Notes under the pieces: generated by a model
Told to the model about the DNA's origin: nothing
What the model saw: only the letters and a program-made list of their open reading frames with translations
Databases searched by the model: none
Part shown: positions 48,471 to 60,412 of the stretch, one piece after another
Numbering within the stretch: the first letter of the stretch is position 1
Layout: each line of letters starts with the position of its first letter
Assembly: GCA_963969495.1 (NCBI GenBank)
Contig: OZ018321.1
Span: 65,485,035-65,549,034, forward strand
Direction of reading: 5' to 3'
Source of the DNA: Ceratothoa steindachneri
Lineage: Eukaryota > Arthropoda > Malacostraca > Isopoda > Cymothoidae
Length of the DNA: 64,000 bases
Position numbers and translations under genes: made by a program

Positions 48471-48941
48471 CCCCCCCCTGTTGTTCAAGGAGAACAACAT
48501 TAGAACAGCCATTGTTCGTTTTGAGCCCTTCGCCAAGAAACGGTTCTCACCCCCCCTGTTGTTCAAGGAGAACAACATTAGAACAGCCATTGTTCTTGAG
48601 CCCGTAGACAAGAGACGGTTCTCATCCCCCCCCCCTTTGTTCAGAAGAGAACAACCTAGAACAGCCATTGTTTGTTTTGAGCCCTTCGCCAAGAAACGGT
48701 TCTCATCCCCCCCTGTTGTTCAAGGAGAACAACATTAGAACAGCCATTGTTCGTTTTGAGCCCTTCGCCAAGAAACGGTTCTCACCCCCCCTGTTGTTCA
48801 AAGGAGAACAACATTAGAACAGCCATTGTTCTTGAGCCCGTAGACAAGAGACGGTTCTCATCCCCCCCTTTGTTCAGAAGAGAACAATCTAGAACAGCCA
48901 TTGTTCGTCAAGCCGTTCGTCGAATAACGGTTCTCCTTTCC
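48471..48941 (+). repeat. LTR module array, six units
   Basis: TGTTC cores occur at 48,482, 48,560, 48,638 and 48,717 and onward, a 78-79 bp period. The order alternates between modules with TGTTCGTTTTGAGCCC, with TGTTCTTGAGCCCGTAGAC and with CTTTGTTCAGAAG, as if a three-module block had been duplicated. Confidence 0.9.
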
Positions 48942-49256
48942 AAGACGCCACGTCAGGATCCTTTTATCCCCCCCATTCAGCTGGAACTCGCCAGCGGACC
49001 GAATATTCCTTCAAGTACCTTCCACTGCACCCTAATGAAGTTACGTAAGCCAAGCGTCACCTTTTGAGTACTGATCCCTTATTTGTCAATTCTATCCTGT
49101 GCTTTAAATGGTTTATCGAACCATCCCATCTCTTTAACTCCATATTTGTTTTACCTTTTTTGATCCCTTAAATCCTTGGATTAGCCCAAGTCTCCACGAC
49201 CCTTTCCATTCTGTTTGTCAATATTTTCCGTTTTTGTATTGTTTAAAGTTATTATT

Positions 49257-49262
49257 AATAAA
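49257..49262 (+). terminator. Poly(A) signal of copy B 5' LTR
   Basis: AATAAA at the conserved position about 180 bp before the LTR end. Confidence 0.55.
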
Positions 49263-49465
49263 ACTCTATTTTATTAATGATAGCAATATTATTATCCTTG
49301 AGCTCGGTTCCACTTCTTAAGCATTTTGAAGATACATAATACCGGCCGCCAGACAGTAAAACGCACTCTAAAGATAATTAAGGAAGTTCCCTCAACGAAT
49401 AGTGTTATATATAGTATCGTCGGGAGTCATTCTACGACATATATATATATATATACTATTTAATT

Positions 49466-49483
49466 TGGTATCAGGTGTGTAAG
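49466..49483 (+). other. Candidate primer-binding site, copy B
   Basis: TGGTATCAGGTGTGTAAG, identical to copy A, 26 bp after the LTR edge beyond a short (TA)n. Confidence 0.35.
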
Positions 49484-49810
49484 GTTTAACGCTATATCTT
49501 TGCAAACACTGGTCTCAGTCGAGTATGCATAGTGTTATTCGTTATAATAATAGAATATAGTAGTTCCCTTTTGTTTTAACGATTGCTATCCCCTTTTTTT
49601 TTTTTTTGAAACTTAAGAAGCTGGAGTAGCTCAAGGAACGGTTAAAATAATTTGTTTGTGTTTTTTTGTGATTTTAGTCAGTGGTTATTTAGAGTAAGAA
49701 ACCAAGTACGAATAGGTCAGTGCCCATATTTAGGTAGGCTAATTCTATAGAGGCATAATTCTTGTTGCAAGGAATTTTAGTTGGTTGACTAGTGCGCCCC
49801 AAGTGCCAAG

Positions 49811-51981
49811 ATGACTCAGTTTGAAATCTTTAAAGCGCAAGGAGAGTCCTGTGGACTTTCCGGAAAAGAACTAATTGAGTACATTCAAAAGGAGCAAAGA
49901 AGAGAAAGAGAAAGAGAGGAACGGATAAGACAAGCTGAGCTTCACCATCAGATTGAATTAGCTCGGATTAAAGCAGAAGTTCAAAGAAAAAAGGTAGAAA
50001 AAGAAAGGGAAAGAGTAATCCGACAAGAGGAACGGGAAAGAGTAATCCCACGAGAAGAACGAGAAGGAAAAATCTAACCAGAAGAACGAGAAAAAAAAAT
50101 CCAACGAGAAGAAAGAAGGACGGACTCGCGCTCCTTCCCAGGGAAGCTGACAAAGTTTCCGAGCCCCTTAAAACCCCAAAACTTCTTTCCCCAAAACCAA
50201 CAACGGGACTCCAAACCTCCCGTTAAGACTTCTCCTCCATCTCTCTTCCCGAAGCGACCAACCATATGCTTCACCTGTGGTGTAGAAAACCACATGAGCT
50301 GGAATTGCCCCCAAAATTCTAGGCTTAAAAGCGGACCAGCCCACCAAGTTCACCAGATTAATGCAACCCCGGCACCCCGGTGGTGCAGACCCAAGCAGAA
50401 ACTTCTCCCCCTCCGTCAGGCCACCAGGTAAATTTTGTTTTTGGTAAAAGTTCATCGGGAACTTGGAAATATGAGGAGGGCAGCGTGGACAGCTGTCGAG
50501 TATCGACTCTCGTCAGGGACACAGGATGTACATGCTTCATCGTGTCCGACGAACTCCTCCCAGTGGCCTCTAACCACGAAAAATTTGCGGTGGTACGTGA
50601 CTACCTTGGGCGGGCGAACAGATTCCCCGTCGCTAGATGTTACCTGCAGTGTCAATATTATAATGGCTGGGCTGAAGTCATTGTAGCACCAATAAAATTC
50701 TGTTCCGTACTTATAGGAAAGAGCCCCCAAGTAAGTTTCGACCCTGTGTTTCAGGCCGCCCTTCCTCAAGGCCGAGATAAGAAAGAAGCCCAGGAGCCCG
50801 TCCCCATCAGAACCCCGATACCGTCCGATTTCTCGGAGACCCCTAACCAGGACTTTAGGACGGAAAAAGAGGAATGTGATTCACTAAAACCCTTAGGTGA
50901 TAAGGCCCCAGACAAGGACACGGAGACTGTCCTTGGACCCCAAGAAAAAAAGAACCCTCAACGCGCCCATGGAGATACCTTCGTAGAACTGGACGAAGCA
51001 TCGGCGCTTGAAGAGGATTGCCCCGCGGAGTCCCTTAAGGTAATCCAGACAGTGTGCATACAACCTGATGCCGATTACCCTCCTCATTCCCTACCAGGCG
51101 AGTCTTTGGAACCCTCTGACCTGAAAAGTGACGCGCAGCTGACACCACGTCAGAAGAGTCAGATACAAGAACTAATTAAATGGAATCACCATTTACCCGC
51201 CCTATTAGCTCTTTTCGAGCAACTGCGTGAAAATGGCCTCACCATTGGCCCCAGCAAATACTATTTTGCTCACGAACCCATTAAATATTCGGGTTTCAAA
51301 ATAGGACCAAGCCAGTTAGGTCCCCAAGAGAACAAGATTAAGGCAATCGCCGACATGCCCCTCCCGATTACAAAGAAGCCATTAAGATCGATCCTAGGAT
51401 CAGCTTCTCCCTATCAGCGATTTGTTCCGAATTTCGCTGCAATTTTGGCCCCCCTATGCCCCCTTCAGGAAAAGAATTTCTCCGATCGTTTACGTTGGAA
51501 TGATGTCGCTGTTTCCCATTTTAATCAGCTCAAAAGTAAGTTCATTTCTGCCCCCATTTTTAAGTTGCCCAACCCGGGAAAATCCTTTGGGATTAAGACA
51601 GACGTGATCAACGAGGGCATTGGAGGTGTACTCCTTCAATAGGTGGATGACAGAACGAGTCATCCAGTTGCATATGCTAGTCGTCAATTATTACCACGCG
51701 GAAAGAGATATGCCACTAGAGAAAAGATAGCTCTATCAATTATCTGGGTCATAGACAAATTCAAGCTGTACTTGATATGTAAAGAATTTCGAATAGGAAC
51801 CGACCACCGTCCGTTAGCCTATATTAGGAATTTGAGACACTCAAACGGCCGCATCATGCGCTGGAGTTTACTCTTGCAAGAGTATCAATTTAAAATAAAT
51901 TATATCAAAGGTTCCGATAACCAGGTCGCTGACGCACTCAGTAGGAATGCGTTACCGAATAGCGTAGAACAATTGTTTTAA
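49811..51981 (+). pseudogene. Gag-Pol of Gypsy copy B, deleted and interrupted
   Basis: The ATG at 49,811 gives MTQFEIFKAQGESCG. The charged coiled coil is shorter than in copy A, and a TAA at 50,075 interrupts it. The zinc knuckle CFTCGVENHMSWNC is intact (C-x2-C-x4-H-x4-C). A single-base loss near 50,370 shifts the frame. The next frame runs 50,380-51,642: protease DTG in RDTGCTCFIVSDELLP (about 50,520), acidic linker, RT thumb and RNase H, then TAG at 51,640. It resumes as HPVAYASRQLLP to NQVADALSRN and ends at 51,981. The stop at 51,640 is identical to that in copy A, while the other lesions differ. Integrase and the RT palm are absent. Confidence 0.9.
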
Positions 51982-52380
51982 TAGGATTAGTATCTCCATG
52001 TAGGTATATACCGTCTTGTACGACTTAATTTAAGATTCTTTTGTAATATAATTAATTAATGTATATGTCTGAATTTTGTAACGCTCAATGTCTAATTTTT
52101 TGTATGTCTATATATTTGTTCTTATTAATACGTATTTTATTATTTTGTCCCGTATGTACTAAGTTTATATCACTTCATTGTTCCATGCCTTTTTTTTTTT
52201 TATTAAGTTGTATTAAAGGTTATTTTCCCCTGTAATCTAAAGGTCAAAATAATCATGTATTGAGGTAATAATAGTTAGGTGCAGGAAGATACGGTTGGTA
52301 CAAGAAAACGAGTTCCCTACAACGGAGCTCTATCGTTGTCCCTTCTCTCTTTTTTTTTTCGAAGTGACAACTTCCCCTGG

Positions 52381-52390
52381 AATGGAGGGG
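52381..52390 (+). other. Polypurine tract, copy B
   Basis: AATGGAGGGG (preceded by TGG) directly adjoins the 3' LTR. Confidence 0.8.
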
Positions 52391-53844
52391 TGTGATAGAA
52401 CGAGTTGAATCTGTGTTAAATTCAACTCCTATCCCATATTAGTTAAAACCTCGAGGAGGCCCACGTGCATCTTCGATTCGAGGCTTGGAGTCTTATCAAC
52501 AGCTACCGGACGTCAATGTTTAAACAAGGAGGTTATCGTCCCCCCCGTTCGCCCCCATACGCCGACCTCGCCTGATCGAGTTAGGCTTATGGACAGATAA
52601 GGCATTTTTCTCCGGCCCAGCTGTGCGTTCCCTCGAAGCTTCCACCCCATTCTCCCCCACGCCAAGGAGATGTCCTGGCTATTTATATGGAAACTTTACC
52701 ACTAAGATCAGATTGGAGATCCAGATTTTCGTCGCGAAACATCACCACGACCCTCTCTCCCTTTGTGCGCCAAGGGACCTCGACCTCGAGATTCACCATC
52801 ACTTGTCCAGAAGGAGGACAATATTCCTTGAGTGCCAAAGGTTCGAGCCTTTAGTGACGCCAAGTCCCCAAGGCATCCCCCCCTGTTGTTCAAGGAGAAC
52901 AACATTAGAACAGCCATTGTTCGTTTTGAGCCCTTCGCCAAGAAACGGTTCTCACCCCCCCTGTTGTTCAAGGAGAACAACATTAGAACAGCCATTGTTC
53001 TTGAGCCCGTAGACAAGAGACGGTTCTCATCCCCCCCCCCTTTGTTCAGAAGAGAACAACCTAGAACAGCCATTGTTCGTTTTGAGCCCTTCGCCAAGAA
53101 ACGGTTCTCATCCCCCCCTGTTGTTCAAGGAGAACAACATTAGAACAGCCATTGTTCGTTTTGAGCCCTTCGCCAAGAAACGGTTCTAACCCCCCCTGTT
53201 GTTCAAAGGAGAACAACATTAGAACAGCCATTGTTCTTGAGCCCGTAGACAAGAGACGGTTCTCATCCCCCCCTTTGTTCAGAAGAGAACAACCTAGAAC
53301 AGCCATTGTTCGTCAAGCCGTTCGTCGAGTAACGGTTCTCCTTTCCAAGACGCCACGTCAGGATCCTTTTATCCCCCCCCTTCGGCTGGAACTCGCCAGC
53401 GGACCGAATATTCCTTCAAGTACCTTCCACTGCACCCTAATGAAGTTACGTAAGCCAAGCGTCACCTTTTGAGTACTGATCCCTTATTTGTCAATTCTAT
53501 CCTGTGCTTTAAATGGTTTATCGAACCATCCCATCTCTTTAACTCCATATTTGTTTTACCTTTTTTGATCCCTTAAATCCTTGGATTAGCCCGAGTCTCC
53601 ACGACCCTTTCCATTCTGTTTGTCAATATTTTCCGTTTTTGTATTGTTTAAAGTTATTATTAATAAAACTCTATTTTATTAATGATAGCAATATTATTAT
53701 CCTTGAGCTCGGTTCCACTTCTTAAGCATTTTGAAGATACATAATACTAGCCGCCAGACAGTAAAACGCACTCTAAAGATAATTAAGGAAGTTCCCTCAA
53801 CGAATAGTGTTATATATAGTATCGTCGGGAGTCATTCTACGACA
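52391..53844 (+). repeat. 3' LTR of copy B
   Basis: It starts TGTGATAGAAC and ends TACGACA. TATA at 52,680, six modules at 52,877-53,346, AATAAA at 53,662. Confidence 0.96.
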
Positions 53845-53849
53845 TGTGT
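53845..53849 (+). repeat. Target site duplication, right of copy B
   Basis: TGTGT, matching 47,980-47,984. Confidence 0.85.
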
Positions 53850-54039
53850 ATTTGGAGATTACAGAGATATATCAAGAAAATGAAGCGGTTCTCGGACAGC
53901 TAATTATAAACTAATTCACGTTGATGACACTTATTTCAAGTAAGTATATTAGGTAGGCAAGGACATGAACAGAGGGATTGATCATGTAGCCCTCCCAGAT
54001 GGTATGTCTACTATTTAAATCTTCAAGTAGGAGAAAGGA

Positions 54040-55900
54040 AATCAGCAACCGGGCCACTATGCAGCGGAAGTTACTAGCGTCTTAGTCCGCTAACAGAGGA
54101 ATAAATGTACCTAGAAATTACAACATACATTTTATCCAGGTTTAGCTGCACTGCCACTGACTGAAAGGAGCGTTTTATAGAAAAGAGAGGGGAAACATCA
54201 TGCCAAATGTACATCGATTATCCTAATGCATGGCTTTCCCTCGTGGTTGCGGAGTCGTAAATACCGATACCCCAGAGGGTAGAGAGGAACACCAGCCCAA
54301 CATGGCCTCCGGCTGAAAAAGCTAGCGAAAATAGCAGGAGTCATGTCTCTGCAGCTCCTAGAAGTTGGCAAAAAGTTGAGGAAATTACTATTGAAGGTAT
54401 TTACCCTCCAGTTGTAGCTCGGAGAAGATGCAGGTGATCTCTTCGGAGAGAAAATCCTCACAGGAATAGCCGTATGCTTTTTGAAGGTATATTTCCGGGT
54501 GCTGTTGGCCAAACAAGGCGCTGAAGGGTATTATTTCCTCCAGTTCGAATCATTGGTGGGCGAGCAGTCCTCCTTTCCGAAGGCAGCTTTAGGAACCCCA
54601 TATGACGTCCTCACGACCACCTTCTGGGGAGTTGCCTCCTGTGGATCTATCAACTCGATAGAAAACCACGGCCGTTTTGCATAAAGAGAAAAATGGTCTT
54701 CATGTGGCAGAGGAGGGAGCAGTGATTTTAGCTGAGGCTGAGTGTAAACCTTTTGTGGCAGTAGTTCTATCAAGAGAAGGCCGAGATGTGAATAAAAGAG
54801 GTAGAATGGTTATGAATGGGTGCTGACCTGACCGTGCTCCTCAGCCTTGGAATAAAGAGGGCAGACACGCTAGCCTATAAAATCTTAAAATGCATGTTTG
54901 CAGAATAGTTGCCCCTCTAGGGGTTGACTCTATCGCGTTGTTCTCACCTGTAGCGGTCGATTCTGGGTTGCTTGCGGCTTTGTTGGTAGCTTCTTGTGAA
55001 AAGAAAGGGGTAGTTCGCACTTTCAGTGATGGAGTGGCCTAAGGACGACTCCGAAAAAGGAGATGAGAGGAAATCCACTTCAACTGTAGAAATAGGAAAG
55101 GAATAAATCTCCTCTCAGCTATAAAGAGGCTTGTTGGGCTCATGAGAATGCTCAGAGGAGGCCACCTCATTTTTTTGTGGTGGGGCTACCCTTGGGCAGC
55201 ACCATAGATGCCAGGGGAGAAACTCCTTTGTGGCATGGAAATGGTGGAATGGGAACCCCTCTACCGGTTGAAAGGGTGTCTCGTTTACCGCGTGCTTCCC
55301 ACACCTAGGTAGTGGGAGGCGGTGCTTGCAGGCTGATCTCCAGGTGCCCCCAGTCGCCCTCTATTTCCATCACAATACCTTGGTTGGTTAAGAGAAAAGT
55401 CTCCATTGGATATGAAAATTAAAGAATTTAATCGTTTACACTTACTCGGCCTATAGGTACGAGCTAAGATGCTTTTTTCAATCCGGTCAGCCAATGCAGG
55501 CGAAATTTTCCTGGAGCTTTGACCATAAAGGATGGTGCTGGAATAGCTTTCGACCCTCGTAGCGGGAAACTACATCACGGTATACACTGCTACTTGGTTA
55601 AGTTCTCTTAAGAGGACGAAAGTGTGTCAAGTAGCTAGAACCTCTGTTGGTAGAACAACAAGTTCGGAGAGGTGAAAGCGGGTATGTAATAAAAGAAGTA
55701 GAGTTAAGAAGATTCAGTGATAGTAGGATGGTGATTACCTATTATTATCATACCCGGCATTTGAAGAGGGAGCCAATTAAAGGGTAGAGAAAGTGACGCA
55801 GGACAAAGAGTGGATGGAAGGATGAATGCAGAGTGATAAAGAGTTGGTACGAAAAGAATTAGTAGGTGTTAGCGGAACAAGTAGGAGAGGTTAACCTGCG
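54040..55900 (-). pseudogene. Family J LINE, ORF1 and 5' region
   Basis: On minus, from the 5' side: sequence shared with 16.1-17.0 kb (55,100-55,830), then ORF1 containing KKHTAIPVRIFSPKRSPASS (54,430-54,500), matching 11.5-11.6 kb, then a short piece corresponding to the endonuclease start (about 54,130-54,190). ORF1 of Jockey-like LINEs encodes an RNA-binding Gag-like protein, but no zinc knuckle is clearly visible here. The best open frame is 104 residues (54,198-54,512). The copy stops before the endonuclease core and RT, so it is 3'-truncated or rearranged. Confidence 0.5.
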
Positions 55901-57290
55901 GCCGAAAATGGCAGTGAGTCGCTACAGCGGACAGGATCACACATTGACGTGTGCCCATTACGGGAGGCCAGCAGAAGCGGAAGCATTTTACATAAGAGGC
56001 GTATGAAGTCCCATATTTTTAGTGCCTATCTGGCGACTGCCTTCAAAGGCATAATCTCCGTAATTAAAATTTCTGTCTAATACTCTGCTTTTCCAAATTC
56101 GCTCCCCCCCTCATAGTTTGGAGCCCTTCTGGATTTTGCCTGATATCCTTCCACAGGGGCCATGCTTGCCTTCTCTTTATCGTTCCAATTTCCGTATATG
56201 TACCTCCAAAGTTGGTACGTATGAAGTCCCAAGTAAAACAGGGTGCGGCAGGAGAAATCTCATACCTCCTTGGAAGAGATTCGGTCCATATCGTGAAAGA
56301 TCAGAAAGGTCATTTTTCTCGAAAAGGTACGAGTCACATTACTTCGAGGAAAGAGGGTGTGGCTACAAAATCTTAATCCGACTCTGCGTAATATAGAAAA
56401 AACAGTGTCGTGAGAAAGCGAAGATAAAGGATGAAGTAAGAGAAGATGAGAGAAAAAATGTAATTAGTATAATCTATGACAATAGAAGTTTAGAAAGGAA
56501 AACGCATATAAAACAGGTGTGCAAAAAACATTAGGAGCAAGCTAATGATAGTCTTCGATTTTCACAATAAGGAACAACTTATGTGCATTTATCTGTCTTT
56601 TACAAATTTATGCACACTCCCTTCCTATATTGTAACATGATATGGAGGAGATTGGTTATACTACATATACTGTGACGTCGGGAGTTATGTTGCTCTGGCT
56701 GAGTATTTCAATAGTACGATGTCTTCACTGGGTTATAACCTATACCTAGGGTTATTCAAAGTTTCCAAAAAGTTCGATGACGTAGAGAAGCTATGGGTTA
56801 ATGTGAGTTCTTAATCTCTTATCTTGTTTGAAAGAAGTCTGGGTAAAACGGGATCAAGCTTAGTGGTTGATGAAATTAATGAGACTTCAGCTGCTAATTC
56901 TCGAGATCTTTTATTCTGGATGGCAATTTGTAATTGTTAGTGTGTTAAATCTCCATAGTTCTCAAGAAATTATCCTATTCTTTCCCTTATTTAATTAATT
57001 AATTAATAAAAGTGATAAATTGTGTAGTAGGTTTATAAAGGTGTGAAAATGGCTTCTAGTTTCCCTGGTGTTAGGGCATCACTAGCATTCTACTCATTTT
57101 TTCTTTTTAATAATAAAATTTTCCTCCCTCATTAATGGTGTTGATTGTCGTTGACAGCCAGTTTCCTACATTATTATATATATTTTTCTCTTTATTATTT
57201 TCAATTTCTTCTACCGTCGTAGCATTCGAGCCTTTCAAAGTTATCTAATATGCTGAATATCTCTATTTAAATTTTAGTGAGCTTTAAATT
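55901..57290. other. No gene recognised
   Basis: A plus frame of 92 residues (56,118-56,396) has no family resemblance. The rest is AT-rich, with TTAATTAATTAATTAATAAA at 56,991-57,010. Confidence 0.35.
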
Positions 57291-57300
57291 TATTACTTTC

Positions 57301-57575
57301 ATTTGGGCACTTTGCCTCTTTTTGTTGATTTGAATTATGTTGATTAATTTTGATTTGATTGAGATTTGGGCACTTCGCCTCTTTTTATTCTAAATTTTAA
57401 ATTTTTTAATTATTTAATATGGGCACTTCACCTCTTTTTTATTTAAAGATAATTAAGTTTTATTTTATACTTTGTGGAATTCTTTAATATGGGCACTTCG
57501 CCTCTTTTTTTGTTTAAAATTTATTAAGTTTAAACTATAATTAGGGCACTTCGCCTCTTTTTTCAGAATAATTTC
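57301..57575 (-). repeat. Five-copy GGGCACTTCGCCTC repeat at LINE 3' end
   Basis: GGGCAC(T)TTCGCCTCTTTTT occurs at 57,305, 57,368, 57,421, 57,491 and 57,543, with AT-rich spacers and steps of 52-70 bp. On minus the unit reads AAAAAGAGGCGAAGTGCCC. It begins about 60 bp past the visible end of the LINE ORF2 on the 3' side. Confidence 0.85.
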
Positions 57576-57639
57576 TCTCTTTTGTTTGTTTCCTTGTTAC
57601 GAGTCGGGTTCAGTACGGTCACAGTGATTCGATTTTGTG

Positions 57640-60412
57640 TACTGCTAAGTATACATTGGTAGTACTTCTTCTCTTGCGCAGGTTCTACTGCTTGGGAACA
57701 GAGCCGTTCTACAAATTGCGCGTCTTCTATTTCTACGTATGTTTAGGTTAAAGTTCATAGTCGGGAGTATCTCTTGGTCGATTTTGTCTCAGGTCTTTCT
57801 CCCTAGCATTTGGATCTCCGTATTGACCGGCTTTAGTCCGATTCTATGGTGTAAAATCGATTGCCGAATACGGTCAATCCTTTGCGTGCCAGTAATCAGC
57901 AGAGTGGCTTTATTCTGTACCCTCTGCATCATTCTTAGAGATGTACAGCTTGCCATCTGCGTGATCACGGCATGGTACACTAGGACTGAGCGTACCAAAG
58001 CCATGTACATATTTTTTTTGTTTGGCATGCTGAGGTTTCGGAAACGGTAAAGTTTCATCAGCTCTCTTTTGGCTAGGAAGACTCTGGTATTTATGTGAGC
58101 CTTATATCCAGATTTATAGAGTTGTAAGCCCAGGACTTTTCCCTCGTTGGAGAACGGATAAAGTTCGTTGTTAACGATGACGTCGTCAACTTTTCGGCGG
58201 TTCATTTGAATTATGGTGAACTTCTGGCGGTTAGCCTTAATTTTCCACTTCTTCTCATAACGGTTGATATTGTAAATTTCAACAGCTGTCGCCCTCGCCT
58301 GACTTCCAGGGTTCCTTAATAGACTCAGGACGATTTGGGTGATGTCATCTGCGTATTGCAGATATATCGAATCGTACCTAACTGGAGCAGGCCGGTCAAT
58401 TGTGTACACTAGGTACAACAAAGGCCTGAGACAGCTGCCTTAGGGAACTCCCGCCTCGAGTTCGAATTCGGGTCCCTTGCAGCCCTCGATCGCGATTTGG
58501 CCTCTCCTATCCGAGACATAGTTGCAAAGGCCCCCTTTTAGGAGTGGGTGAAGCTGGAGGTTGAGGATCCTGAACTGTAGCCCTCTCAGCCAAACCTTAT
58601 CGAAGCCCTTCTTTACATCCCGCAGCACCACGTCTAAGTATTTCCTCTCAGCTTTACTGCCGGCTAGTTTTTCCGCTTGGAGGGCGAGGGCTGTTTCCGT
58701 TCCTTGTCCCTTGCGGAACCCGTGCTGCTGAGGGTTGTGAGCTCCTAGCTCGGCTAGTTGTTCTTGAAGGCTGTCAGCTAGGAGTTTCTCGTAGACTTTT
58801 GCAACGATCTCCAGCAGGGCAATCGGCCTGTAATTTACCAGTTGATCAGGAGGTTTACCTCCATTGGGTATGAAGATCACCTTAGCAATCTTGAAACCTT
58901 CCGGGAAGTAGCCCGTATTCAGGGAAGCGTTATAGATGTTTACGATTCCCTAAATGATCTGCTGTGGGGCATTATCCAAGTTGTTCCTGGTGATGCCCGT
59001 CCAGCCTGGTGCCTTTTGTTGGAAGGCTCTTACAGTGGCCATGACCTCCTCTGGTGTTATGGGACGGCCGTAGGCCGACATCTCCCTGCCTTCGTTTACT
59101 CGATGTTGTGGGTGCGTGCGGTGCATTACCTGATTCAGTTCTTCGATCAGTTGGCCTTCGAATTCCTGGTCGAACTCGTCGTTTTCTTCAGGGGTGAACC
59201 TGAAAACGTTTTTCCAGAAGTTCCTGAACCTGTCTTCCAGAACCACCAGGTCCTCTATATAGTTTCCGTTCTCCTTTATCCGACCCTTTGGTTTTGCTCT
59301 AAGTCCCTTTAAGTTCTTGACTTGGCGCCAGAACTTAGCCGGGTAACGTTCTCTGTCGACTTTGGCTATCAAGTTGTTCCAGATTACCTCCTGTTGGAGG
59401 TTGATAGCGTCTCTAAGCTCTGTGCTTATGCGTCGAAGGAGCGAGCTTCTTTCCCGGTTGGGACCCTCCAATATTATTTCCTCGTACACTTCCCTGTGAA
59501 CGCGAGCGATATCTCTCATCTCCTCTGTACATCTGGGCTGAGGAGGTTTTTTATACCCTGTTATGGGTATGCTCTCGTGAGCCTCATTTAATATGGACGT
59601 TGTTATCCTTTCCAGCTCCTCGTCTATCTCCTCTAACGAAGCTGCGTTTAGGTCAGCTGGCCCATATTGACTGAGTCGTCTCTTTTAACGATCCCAGTTG
59701 ACCAGGGCATAGTTTTTCCGAAGAGGGAAGGGGAACTGGATCGGTGCGAGAGATACTGTGGTGAGTATCGCTATGTGATCACTTCAGAATGTTGGGCCTG
59801 GCTCACTATGGTAGTTCAATGGAAAGTCTTTACTTGTTAAGATTATATCAGGCTTAGTTGCTGATCTGGAAGTGATATAGGTCGGAAAATCCGGCCCTAT
59901 TCTTTGGATGTTTTTCCTTCCCATAATCAGTTCTAAGTTTCAGCCTCTATCGTTGGTACTATCATAGCCCACCGCACAGCATCTGGCATTGAGGTCTTCC
60001 CCTAAGAATGCCATTCTGCCGTGCCCGAACAGTGTGTAGAAGTTACTTAACGGGAGATAGACTTGGCGAGGGGGCTGATAGGCTGCGGCTATCCCGAGGT
60101 TTCCTACCAGTGTATGCAGCTCGATCGCCACAAAGGACTCATCGAGTTCTGGTAGTTGTTTAAAGGAGATGTTCCTCTTGACAGCTATTGCAGCACCATC
60201 GAACCTTTACAGGGAATGATTCTTCATGACTACTCTGTAGCCCGGTATTTAAATTCGACCAGCTGTGGTGTCGATATCGTGCTCCGTTATAAGAATGATG
60301 TCGGGGTCAACTACTCGGAATATGTTTCCATATGCCATTGCCTTTCCCTCCCATCTATTCACGTTGAGGGTCAGAATACTCATTCTGTTGCTTACTCTCT
60401 CCATCTTCGTTG
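57640..60412 (-). pseudogene. Jockey-like LINE ORF2: endonuclease and reverse transcriptase
   Basis: This is the best-preserved LINE of the window. Its product would nick DNA and reverse transcribe the element RNA at the nick. In order on minus: an APE-type endonuclease from ATG near 60,400 (SILTLNVNRWEGKA, GEDLNARCCAVG near 59,985, GPDFPTY near 59,900, SDHIAI near 59,780); a linker (58,950-59,519); RT fingers (GYFPEGFKIAKVIFIP, NYRPIALLEIVAKVYEKLL); QQHGFRKGQGTETAL; FDKVWLRGL; and YADD at 58,344-58,355. The thumb and C-terminal region extend to about 57,650. Stops interrupt the endonuclease part (near 60,240, 60,190, 59,938, 59,784 and 59,690), and frameshifts lie near 58,940 and 58,435. The catalytic YADD and SDH blocks are kept. 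The 2.2-3.1 kb remnant is the same family. Confidence 0.9.

Larger units (their letters stand above)
47985..49439 (+). repeat. 5' LTR of copy B
   Basis: It starts TGTGATAGAAC and ends TTCTACGACA. TATA box at 48,274-48,282, six palindromic modules at 48,471-48,941, AATAAA at 49,257-49,262. Confidence 0.96.
47985..53844 (+). mobile_element. Gypsy copy B: complete non-autonomous LTR retrotransposon
   Basis: The total is 5,860 bp: two LTRs of 1,455 and 1,454 bp with TG/CA ends, candidate primer-binding site, Gag-protease-RNase H region, polypurine tract, and TGTGT duplications on both sides. The two LTRs differ at only a handful of positions by eye, so insertion was recent on the scale of this window. 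The internal region lacks integrase and the RT catalytic core, as in copy A. It must have been copied and integrated by enzymes from another element. Confidence 0.95.

Noticed and set aside
48471..48941. CRISPR-like look of the LTR modules
   Set aside because: The regular 78-bp units match along their whole length, including the 'spacers', and lie inside retrotransposon LTRs of a eukaryote. It is a tandem array, not a CRISPR locus.
48471..48941. Steroid-type hormone response elements (AGAACA...TGTTCT)
   Set aside because: The half-sites match, but the spacer is 5 nt rather than the 3 nt of the classical element, so I do not claim receptor binding.
57739..59591. Plus-strand frames of 89-156 residues over the LINE
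   Set aside because: They are opposite-strand shadows of the endonuclease-RT reading, which has all the expected motifs.
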